Origin: Chitinophaga sp. YR573
Lineage (GTDB): Bacteria; Bacteroidota; Bacteroidia; Chitinophagales; Chitinophagaceae
DNA: 64,000 nt
Direction of reading: 5' to 3'
Assembly: GCF_900110995.1 (NCBI RefSeq)
Contig: NZ_FOJF01000001.1
Location: forward strand, 2,497,199 to 2,561,198
Shown here: positions 33,882-42,600 of the stretch, piece after piece
Layout: each line of letters opens with the position of its first letter
How positions within the stretch are numbered: position 1 is the first letter of the stretch
Program-made: the position numbers and the translations under genes
The notes under the pieces: model-generated
Database searches by the model: none
What the model saw: the letters and a program-made list of their open reading frames with translations, nothing else
Told to the model about the DNA's origin: nothing

Positions 33882-35750
33882 ATGTTTCCATCTTACGATG
33901 TTATAGTGGTTGGCGCAGGACACGCCGGTTGTGAAGCAGCAGCTGCAGCAGCAAATATGGGGTCCAAGGTTTTATTGATTACAATGAACATGCAGACTAT
34001 TGCCCAAATGAGTTGCAACCCAGCAATGGGAGGTATAGCTAAAGGGCAAATAGTAAGAGAGATTGATGCACTAGGTGGATACTCTGGTATTGTTACCGAT
34101 CAGTCTATGATCCAATTTCGCATGTTGAACCGTTCTAAAGGACCTGCTATGTGGAGTCCAAGAACACAGAACGATAGAATGTTGTTTGCTACGAAGTGGA
34201 GAGAAGCTTTGGAACAAACACCTAATGTGGACTTTTACCAGGATATGGTAAAGGGGTTATTAGTAAAAGATGGTCAGTGTTATGGAGTAGTAACAGGGTT
34301 GGGGCATGAGATAAAAGCAAAATCTGTAGTACTTACCAATGGAACCTTCCTGAATGGAGTAATGCATATTGGAGATAAACAGTTCGGTGGAGGTCGTGTA
34401 GCAGAAAGAGCAGCTACCGGAATTACAGAACAACTGGTGGAACTTGGTTTCGAAAGCGATCGTCTGAAAACAGGAACTCCTCCAAGAGTAGACTCCAGAA
34501 GCCTTGATTATTCCAAAATGGAAGAACAAAAAGGAGATGAAGTGATTACAGGATTCTCCTACCTGGATGTTGAAAAGATAAAACCGGAACAACAGAAAAG
34601 TTGCTACATCACTTATACAAGTGAAGCAGTACATGAAATGTTACGTACCGGTTTTGATCGTTCCCCTATGTTTCAGGGAAGAATTCAGGGTATAGGTCCA
34701 AGGTATTGTCCAAGTATCGAAGACAAAATCAACAGGTTTGCTGAAAGAGAAAGACATCAGTTATTTGTAGAACCTGAAGGTTGGAATACCGTGGAAATTT
34801 ATGTGAATGGATTTTCTACCTCCCTGCCTGAGGATGTTCAATACAAAGCGCTTCAGTTAATACCCGGTTTTGAAAATGTGAAGATGTTCCGTCCGGGGTA
34901 TGCGATAGAGTATGACTACTTTCCACCAACACAATTGCAGTTCTCCCTGGAAACAAAAAAGGTACAAAATCTATTCTTCGCAGGACAAATAAATGGAACT
35001 ACCGGATATGAGGAAGCAGCTTGCCAGGGATTAATGGCCGGAATAAATGCTCACCTGAAAGCAACCGGTCAACCTGCATTTGTTTTGAAAAGGAGTGAAG
35101 CTTACATTGGAGTATTGATAGATGATCTTATTAATAAGGGAACGGATGAACCTTATCGTATGTTTACTTCACGTGCAGAATTCCGTACACTGTTAAGACA
35201 GGATAATGCGGACCTCCGTCTTACAGAAAAAAGTTATCGTATGGGATTGGCCAGTCAGGAGAGAATGGATAAAGTGAAAGAAAAACAGGAAGGAGTAGAG
35301 AAGATAAAAGCAATATTGAAAGAGTTGCCGATTGATCCTGAAGATATCAATCAGCTGTTAATAGAAAAAAACACGGCTCCCTTAACACAGAGAATTCGTG
35401 CTTACCAGATATTGCTCCGTCCTTCTATGGATATTTTCATCATGAAAGAGCATGTAGCAAAAATGGAAAGTGCCCTGGCAGGTTTCAGTAATGAGACATT
35501 AGAGCAGGCAGAAATTCAGGTGAAGTATGAAGTATATATAGAAAAGGAAAATGAACTGGTGAAAAAAATGAGCCAGTTGGAAGACTTAGTAATTCCAGAT
35601 AGCTTTGATTATGCTAAACTGGTTTCATTAAGTACAGAAGCAAGACAGAAATTTAACAGGATTCGTCCCCGTACTCTTGGTCAGGCTAGTAGAATTAGTG
35701 GAGTAAATCCGAGTGATGTACAGATTTTAATGGTGTACATGGGAAGATAA
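33882..35750 (+). CDS. mnmG: tRNA uridine-5-carboxymethylaminomethyl modification enzyme MnmG (GidA)
   Basis: FAD enzyme that, with MnmE, installs the cmnm5 group on U34 of certain tRNAs. 622 residues: FAD-binding VIVVGAGHAGCEAAAAAA at about 8-25, the conserved MSCNPAMGGIAKGQ and LKTGTPPRV motifs, the catalytic-Cys region near 50 and 280 (GPRYCPSIEDKI), EEAACQGLMAGINA, and the helical C-terminal MnmE-interaction domain with RIRPRTLGQASRISGV. It is often near oriC in bacteria, which fits the DnaA-box cluster 4 kb away. mnmE is not adjacent. Confidence 0.98.
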   Translation: MFPSYDVIVVGAGHAGCEAAAAAANMGSKVLLITMNMQTIAQMSCNPAMGGIAKGQIVREIDALGGYSGIVTDQSMIQFRMLNRSKGPAMWSPRTQNDRMLFATKWREALEQTPNVDFYQDMVKGLLVKDGQCYGVVTGLGHEIKAKSVVLTNGTFLNGVMHIGDKQFGGGRVAERAATGITEQLVELGFESDRLKTGTPPRVDSRSLDYSKMEEQKGDEVITGFSYLDVEKIKPEQQKSCYITYTSEAVHEMLRTGFDRSPMFQGRIQGIGPRYCPSIEDKINRFAERERHQLFVEPEGWNTVEIYVNGFSTSLPEDVQYKALQLIPGFENVKMFRPGYAIEYDYFPPTQLQFSLETKKVQNLFFAGQINGTTGYEEAACQGLMAGINAHLKATGQPAFVLKRSEAYIGVLIDDLINKGTDEPYRMFTSRAEFRTLLRQDNADLRLTEKSYRMGLASQERMDKVKEKQEGVEKIKAILKELPIDPEDINQLLIEKNTAPLTQRIRAYQILLRPSMDIFIMKEHVAKMESALAGFSNETLEQAEIQVKYEVYIEKENELVKKMSQLEDLVIPDSFDYAKLVSLSTEARQKFNRIRPRTLGQASRISGVNPSDVQILMVYMGR

Positions 35751-35773
35751 AAAGAGACTTATTTGTCCAAAAT

Positions 35774-35810
35774 AAAAATACATGCTTTTCTACAAGCATG
35801 TATTTTTTTT
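35774..35810 (+). terminator. Intrinsic terminator of mnmG
   Basis: 12-bp perfect stem (35776-35787 with 35794-35805), 6-nt loop, T8 run. Confidence 0.92.
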
Positions 35811-36121
35811 GTTTATATTCGTCTTGTATCGAAATCGTCCCTCAAGATTTATAAAAACTGGCACTATGAAAACAACTGATTTCTTAAAAAGAGCAACTTT
35901 ATAGACTCTGACCAAAACACGTAAATTTATAAATCAGGAAAAAGTATATCATTATATAGCTACTTCTAAATTTTGATAGAAAAACTTCTGCTCTTAAAAA
36001 CAACTGAAAACTCATAACCCAATTATCTGTGTCAGGTAATTTTGTAAAAACAATAAAAACAAGTTTTATATAACATAAGAAATTTTCCCATAATCAATGG
36101 GTATCAATATATTTCTATTTG

Positions 36122-36214
36122 CAGCTTATAATGCTGGAAAAGATATCAATTAAAGTGAAGGTTAAATTAGAAGTATAAAAACACCCGGTCCGTTTCTTCG
36201 GGCTGGGTTTTTTC
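36122..36214 (+). ncRNA. Candidate small RNA of about 95 nt
   Basis: A TATTTG box at 36115-36120 is followed by a 4-bp CAGC/GCTG hairpin, an A-rich unstructured stretch, and a terminator (stem around 36182-36208 with G-U pairs, then T6). That is the usual layout of a bacterial sRNA. No known family is recognised. The 5' end is inferred only from the promoter-like box. Confidence 0.3.
36178..36214 (+). terminator. Orphan intrinsic terminator
   Basis: Stem CCCGGTCC with GGGCTGGG (two G-U pairs in RNA), followed by T6. No annotated gene ends nearby on the plus strand. Confidence 0.7.
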
Positions 36215-36417
36215 ATTAAAAACACATAATATATTGATAATCAATCAAATAAGGATTATAATAACGACCTCATTATCTCCTTAAATTTAAACGATCAGGA
36301 TAGTGGTAATATCATTGGATCAAAAAGGGGGTAATTTGAAAATTGGCCCCTTAAAATACGTTTTCCGGATTTATTCCTTATTTCGTAAATTACTCGTACC
36401 TAAATAAGCTTCCCAAT

Positions 36418-37551
36418 ATGCTTAATACACTACTTGCCTACACCAGCTTACTACTGACTTCCATGCCTCAACCAAAAACTGATACAACTGGCAATGAAAG
36501 TTTTTTACTGATCGGTACCTATACTAAAACTGCTGACCAGGGAATCAATGTTTACGCTTTCAATAATGTAACCGGGACACTGCGTTTTGTTAGTATTGCC
36601 AAAGATGTGGATAACCCGTCTTATATGGTGATCGCCCCGGACAAGAAACATGTGTATGCTGTGAATGAAGGAAAGACCGGAGGAGTGAGTGCTTTTGACT
36701 GGGATACCACTACCGGGCAACTAAACTTTTTAAACAAACAATCCTCAGGAGGAGAAACGCCTTGTTATGTGAATACCGACCAGGACGGTAAATATGTAAT
36801 AGTGGGAAATTACGGAGGCGGAAGTTTTTCTGTTCTTCCTGTGAAAGAAGATGGAAGAATAGATGCACCTGTACAAACTATTGAACATACCGGTTCGGGA
36901 GCAAATAAGGAACGTCAGGAAAAACCACATGTACATTGTGTGGTGTTTAGTCCCGATCACCAATTTCTCTATGTCTCAGATCTGGGAATTGACCAGGTAG
37001 CCATTTACACTTATCAGCAGGGAGATGTTCAACCCCTGGTTCCGGCAACTCCGGGTTTTGCTCCATTAGCTCCGGGTTCGGGACCCCGGCATCTTGTTTT
37101 CCACCCGAATGGAAAATGGGTTTACCTGATTCAAGAGCTGGATGGAAAGATTACTGCTTTCAATTATAAAAAAGGAGCGCTTATAGGTTTTCAGGAGATA
37201 TCCACATTGCCGGAACAATTTAAAGGACAAATCTCAGGTGCAGATATCCACACTTCCCCGGATGGTAAATTTTTATACGCATCTAACCGTGGAAGTTTAA
37301 ATAATATAGTCATCTATAGTATAGATCAGAAAAATGGGCATCTTGTAAAAAAAGGACAACAATCTTCCGGAGGTAAAACACCAAGGAATTTTATGATAGA
37401 TCCATCAGGCAATTTTCTGTTGGTAGCAAACCAGCAAACAGATAATGTAGTAGTTTTTAAAAGAAATAAAATTACCGGCTTGTTAAAACCTACAAAGCAG
37501 GAAATTAAAGTACTGGCACCAGTATGTCTTAAAATGATCGGAAGTAATTAG
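36418..37551 (+). CDS. Lactonase family protein (6-phosphogluconolactonase-type beta-propeller)
   Basis: 377-residue seven-bladed beta-propeller of the YbhE/Pgl lactonase family. Typical repeats are visible: FLLIGTYTKTADQGINVYAF, PSYMVIAPDKKHVYAVNEG, VVFSPDHQFLYVSDLG, GPRHLVFHPNGKWVYLIQEL, DIHTSPDGKFLYASNRG and NFMIDPSGNFLLVANQ. The N-terminus (MLNTLLAYTSLLLTSMPQPK) is hydrophobic and may be a weak signal peptide. 6-phosphogluconolactonase activity is assigned by family only; exported members often act on other lactones. Confidence 0.85.
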   Translation: MLNTLLAYTSLLLTSMPQPKTDTTGNESFLLIGTYTKTADQGINVYAFNNVTGTLRFVSIAKDVDNPSYMVIAPDKKHVYAVNEGKTGGVSAFDWDTTTGQLNFLNKQSSGGETPCYVNTDQDGKYVIVGNYGGGSFSVLPVKEDGRIDAPVQTIEHTGSGANKERQEKPHVHCVVFSPDHQFLYVSDLGIDQVAIYTYQQGDVQPLVPATPGFAPLAPGSGPRHLVFHPNGKWVYLIQELDGKITAFNYKKGALIGFQEISTLPEQFKGQISGADIHTSPDGKFLYASNRGSLNNIVIYSIDQKNGHLVKKGQQSSGGKTPRNFMIDPSGNFLLVANQQTDNVVVFKRNKITGLLKPTKQEIKVLAPVCLKMIGSN

Positions 37552-37611
37552 GGTACGGTAATTGTGGAAATCTTACAGTTATATCTTTTCACGATCAACA
37601 CAAAGATTACC

Positions 37612-37971
37612 ATGAAAAACAGAGACGTTAAAACAGACAAGGATCTTTCCCATGCAAAAGGGAAAGAAGAAAATAAAGAAGACGATTTTCCTGGTTATCC
37701 CATCTACCCGGCAAGTGAAGATATCATGAACCAGGAAGAACAGGAAGATCTGGATGTGGAAAAAGTGACTGGTTCTTCCAGACTCAATAATGAAATTGCA
37801 AGAGAGAAAGGAGTAGACCCGGCAGACTTTGATGAAAGCCTGGATATCCCCGGAGCAGAACTGGATGATGACGAAGAAGCACTGGGAGAAGAAGATGAGG
37901 AAAATAATTTCTACAGTCTGGGTGGAGACAGGCACGAAGATCTGGAAGAAGCAAACGACAACGAAGATTAA
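37612..37971 (+). CDS. Small acidic protein of unknown function
   Basis: 119 residues if the ATG at 37612 is used; an upstream frame start at 37564 adds residues unlike the rest. Strongly acidic, with Asp/Glu runs (LDDDEEALGEEDEENN) and an N-terminal basic stretch; probably disordered. I recall similar short proteins as hypothetical in Chitinophagaceae, with the DFPGYPIYPASEDIM segment conserved, but know no function. It lies 60 nt after the lactonase and may be co-transcribed. It converges on cls with 7 nt between stops. Confidence 0.65.
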   Translation: MKNRDVKTDKDLSHAKGKEENKEDDFPGYPIYPASEDIMNQEEQEDLDVEKVTGSSRLNNEIAREKGVDPADFDESLDIPGAELDDDEEALGEEDEENNFYSLGGDRHEDLEEANDNED

Positions 37972-37978
37972 TAGTTAC

Positions 37979-39457
37979 TTATAATAAAGGAGTAAGCAAT
38001 CTGCAAACAGCGTCAATAAAACGTTGCCAGATTGAACGGTTTTTCCAGGAGCGGCGTTCAATCAGGACCGCATCCTGTAAATCCTGTTTAAAAGCGTTTT
38101 GCAATTTTTGAATAGTTGGCTTGTCGTATATCACAACAGCAATTTCACTATTCAGATAAAAACTGCGGTTATCTAAATTTACTGTACCAACAATTGCCAG
38201 GTTATCATCAATGACAATAGTCTTGGCATGGATAAATCCCTTCTGATAGAAATATACTTTCACCCCTGCATCCAGCATTGGCTTAATATAAGATTGTGCA
38301 GCGTGTTGCACAAAAAAAGAATCTCCCCGGGAAGGAAGTAATAACTCTACATTTTTACCAGCTTGTGCTGCCATCTGCAAAGCAGTCAGAATCTGATCGT
38401 TTGGAATAAAATAAGGATTGCTGATCCGGATGCTCCGGCGGCCAACATTCAATGCCATCAGGATAGTTTGCATCGTCATCGGGAAATCCGAATCCGGACC
38501 ACTGGCAACAACATCTGCAAAACAATTATCCTGTATATCTGAACGATGAAAATAAGGAGGACCAAAATTGAAAGTCTTTTTACTGCAATAGCGGTAACTC
38601 ATCTGAAACTGTAATTGCAACAGGTTTACTACATCGCCTTCCAGCTGTAAATGGGTATCTCTCCAGAAAACTTCATGTTTACCATTATTCAGATAACGGT
38701 CGTCTATATTAATACCACCGGTAAAACCTACTTCTCCATCAATCACGATAATTTTACGGTGATCACGATAATTTGCATTCAGGTAAAAATTGATCAGGAC
38801 AGGAGAAAAAGAATATACCTCTGCTCCGTTATCTTCCAGCAGATCAGGAATCCCACCTATATTATCTGAACCAAAATCATCATAGATAAAACGAACCTCA
38901 ACACCTTCTTTTAATTTCTCTATCAGAATGTCTGTGATCGCATTCCCCACATCGTCTGCAGCAAAAATGTAATACTCAATATGGATATGGTGTTTAGCCG
39001 CACGAAGTGCTTCCATTACGGCAGGAAACTTTTCTTCTCCGTTCAGCAGTACCTTTATGCGGTTATTATGAGAAAGTACAGAGTGCCTGGTATTCAATAA
39101 CATAGCAGAAATCTCCTGCTTACTTGCTACCTCATGGCGTAACTTTAATTGTAAATGTTCTATTTCTTTACGCTGAGATTCAAAATAGCGTAACATCAGG
39201 GTAGCATCTTTACTACCTTTTAAAGTAAAGCGCCGGCGCTTGCGTAAGTCCCGGCCCAGATAGTAATAAACAATCAATCCCACTATTGGAACAAATACCA
39301 GCAACATGATATAAGCAAGTGCTTTTACCGGATTCCTGTTTTCCAGCAATATTGTACTTACGACCCCTATAAAGGAAAGCGTAATTAATACATAGCCGGA
39401 GATTTTTAATGCAATGTGCCAATCTGTTCCCCAGAGCAGGTAAAATATCTGATACAC
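37979..39457 (-). CDS. cls: Cardiolipin synthase (PLD superfamily)
   Basis: Joins two phosphatidylglycerol molecules to cardiolipin at the inner membrane. 492 residues: two N-terminal membrane helices (about 15-70, PLDc_N type) and two phospholipase D domains with HKD motifs, HRKIIVIDGEVGFTGGIN near 235-255 and HAKTIVIDDNLAIVGTVNLDNRS near 415-440. The length and motif spacing fit ClsA-type enzymes. A single gene. A perfect DnaA box lies in its upstream region. Confidence 0.93.
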   Translation of the reverse strand: MYQIFYLLWGTDWHIALKISGYVLITLSFIGVVSTILLENRNPVKALAYIMLLVFVPIVGLIVYYYLGRDLRKRRRFTLKGSKDATLMLRYFESQRKEIEHLQLKLRHEVASKQEISAMLLNTRHSVLSHNNRIKVLLNGEEKFPAVMEALRAAKHHIHIEYYIFAADDVGNAITDILIEKLKEGVEVRFIYDDFGSDNIGGIPDLLEDNGAEVYSFSPVLINFYLNANYRDHRKIIVIDGEVGFTGGINIDDRYLNNGKHEVFWRDTHLQLEGDVVNLLQLQFQMSYRYCSKKTFNFGPPYFHRSDIQDNCFADVVASGPDSDFPMTMQTILMALNVGRRSIRISNPYFIPNDQILTALQMAAQAGKNVELLLPSRGDSFFVQHAAQSYIKPMLDAGVKVYFYQKGFIHAKTIVIDDNLAIVGTVNLDNRSFYLNSEIAVVIYDKPTIQKLQNAFKQDLQDAVLIERRSWKNRSIWQRFIDAVCRLLTPLL

Positions 39458-39476
39458 AACGTTGCTTATATGGTTA

Positions 39477-39485
39477 TGTGGATAA
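39477..39485 (-). promoter_or_regulatory. Perfect DnaA box upstream of cls
   Basis: TTATCCACA on the minus strand, 19 nt before the cls ATG, within a TACCTTTA promoter-like region. It could allow DnaA to affect cls expression; chance is possible. Confidence 0.35.
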
Positions 39486-39627
39486 AGGTACTTTCTTTGT
39501 TTTGTAATTTATCTTGTTGAATTCCATGTTAATGTTGTGAACTTAAAAAATTAACAAGAATAAATTATCCCCATAAATCGTTCTTAAGATAAATTATCAT
39601 TTTTTTTGTTGTTACAATGAGCTGTAC

Positions 39628-42600
39628 ATGCAGGAATCAATCCTAACAAAACTTGAAGCATCCCGCAGGGAACTCCTGGACCTGGGATTGCGTAACCCCT
39701 TACTCAATTATCATTTACCAGCCAGTCGAGGAGTGCATATTGAAGAAGAAAAGGCGGTTAACATTTACGAAGTACTGGTAAAGCAGGGGAAAGCAATGAC
39801 CTTTTTGCCTAAGTCCGGTAATAAGGAAATTATAGAAACGGAAGCACCTGTTTTATTGGAACAGGAAGAAGTAGTATATGATACCCGTTTGCAAACACAG
39901 GAAACAGTAACCAGTTTGCAAAACAGATTACTCAATACATATTATGCAGCGCGTACCAGTCTGGAAGAGCAGGGTGTGAATATCCTGTTTATCACATTGG
40001 GTATGCTGCAATGGTATGATAAAGACAATACTAAAGAAGTGCGGCAAGCCCCGCTGGTATTAATTCCTGTGTCACTGGAAAGATCCAGTGCTAGAGAACG
40101 TTTTCGTTTACGCTACACCGGTGGTGAAGTAGAAATGAATCTGAGTCTGCAGGCAAAAATAAAAACAGAGTATGGTATCCTGTTACCTGATATGCCTGAA
40201 GCAGATGAGATAGCTGTGGCGGAATATATTCAGGAATTAGCAGAAGTTATTAACGGCATGCCTGGCTGGCAGGTAATACCGGATGCAGTAGAATTGGGAT
40301 TTTTCTCTTTCGGAAAACTGATGCTCTACCATGATCTGGATAGTGACCTATGGCCGGAAGATGAGAAACCAGGTAATCATCCAATCCTGCAGAGTCTTTT
40401 TGGAGAAGGATTTAATGAAGGCAAACCAGGTGTTTCAGAAGATGCGTTTATTGATACAGAAACATCAGCACATGAAATGCATCAGGTAGTAGATGCAGAT
40501 GGTTCACAACTGCTGGCAATGCTGGCTGTACAGGAAGGACGTAACCTTGTAATACAAGGTCCACCGGGTACAGGTAAATCACAAACGATTACCAACCTTA
40601 TTGCCAATGCTATCGGGGAAGGTAAAAAGGTGTTGTTCGTAGCAGAAAAAATGGCGGCGCTCGAAGTGGTGAAACGCAGGCTGGACAGTATTCAGCTGGG
40701 AGATGCCTGTCTTGAGTTGCATAGTCATAAAGCAAATAAAAAAGAACTACATCAGGAACTGAGAAGAACACTGGAACTCGGTAAGCCTGCTATACAACAA
40801 CTGCAACAGGAAGTAACCTTACTGAATGATTACAGAAATGAGCTGAACGATTATTGCATCTCTGTAAATACACCGGTAGCGCAAAGCGGACTTACACCGC
40901 AAAAAATAATGGGCTATCTCTTACAATTAAGAGAGCAGTTCGGAAATATGGATCTGCCCCGTATTCCTATACAATCATTGTCTACATGGGATGCCCGTCT
41001 TATGCAACGGGCAGAAGCAATTGCCGCACGTATAGAAGCGCGCCTGGCTGAAACCGGAGTACCTTCTGCATTATTATTCTGGGGTAGCCAGTTAACAGTA
41101 CTGACACCTGCAGCAGAAGAAAAATTGTTACCCATATTACAACTGGGAGAAACAACCACCACCGCGCTGCAACATGAGAGTGCTATTATTGCCGGGCATA
41201 TAGGATTGCCCATGCCACTGAGTCGCAAACATAGTATGGACTTATCCTTTGTTACACAGCTGGCATCTGTATCTCCTGACATTAGTAATGTCCGTATAAA
41301 ACACCCGGCATGGCTGCAGCAAAAAGAAGATATCAAAGAGTTGTTACAAACAGGAAGACGTTTGTCGCAAATCCATAAAGTATATGATGAGATATTGATT
41401 CCTGAAGCATGGGAACAACAGGTACTTGAAATCCGACAGAACCTGCTGGCCTATGGGGATAAGTGGTACAAATTTATAATCGGGGATTATAACCGGAGTA
41501 AACGTCAGCTGGCTGCTTTGTGTAAAGCAGGATTACCAAAAGATGTAGCCGGTAAATTGTCTTGTGTAGATGCTATTCTTGAAGCACGCCGTCTGGATAA
41601 ACTAATCCAGGAACAGGAAACACTGGCAAAAGAACTGTTTGGATTACGCTGGCAAAAAGGGCAGACGAACTGGGATGCATTGGAAACTGCGACTAATTAT
41701 CTGACAGAAGTACACAAGCAGATTAGTATAGGATCATGTACAACCGTAATACTTGATTACCTGGAAAAAAACGAACCGGTAGAAAGAGCAAAAGGGTATT
41801 ATGATACGTTGTTAAGAACAATGCAGCAACATGGAGCAGCGATAGAAAATGTAGTAAGCTCACTTGCTCTTAATGAATTATTGCGTTTCAGAAATGTAAC
41901 GCCCTTACTACAACGGGCATACGAAGAACAGATTGTTTTGTTGCAATCGTGGATGAAGGGGTTGCCTGAAATACATCAGATAATTTCATGGAACAACCTG
42001 GCTGCAACGGCTGCTACTGAAGGCTTTCAGCCATTGATAGATATAGTGACGCGCTGGAAGGAAGGATATAAAGGATTGAAAGCAGCACTACAAAGAACAT
42101 GGTATGAATATCTTTGGGAGCAGGCATTAACAGAACATGCATCACTGCGTAAATTTGAACGATCCAGTCATGAGTCGGCAGTGAAACAGTTTGTAAAACT
42201 GGACACACTCAATCTGCAATATAACAGAGCACGTGCAGCATTGAAACATTGGGACGGTGTACCTCCTTTGGAAGCAGGCGGACAAGTAAACGTATTACGT
42301 ACAGAGTTTAATAAAAAGGCAAGGCATATGCCTATCCGCAAATTGGTACAGGCAGCGGGATTGGCCATACAGGCTATCAAGCCGGTATTTATGATGAGCC
42401 CTTTATCCATCGCTAACTTCTTACCACCTGGTTCGTTGCAGTTTGATCTTGTAATATTCGATGAAGCCAGTCAGGTAAGACCCGTTGATGCATTAGGTGC
42501 TTTGCTGCGTGGAAAACAATTAGTGGTAGTAGGAGATAGTAAACAATTACCGCCCAGTAGCTTTTTTGATTCTCTCCTGAAAGAAGTAGATGATGAAGAA

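Larger units (their letters stand above)
35811..36417. other. 607-nt AT-rich gap
   Basis: No ORF longer than a dozen codons is convincing (a 12-codon ATG frame starts at 35866). The gap contains a plus-strand terminator (36178-36214) that does not follow any gene, so a short transcript probably lies just before it. Confidence 0.4.

Noticed and set aside
37579..37935. Minus-strand ORF opposite the acidic protein
   Set aside because: It mirrors the Asp/Glu-rich codons of the plus-strand gene and is a composition artefact.
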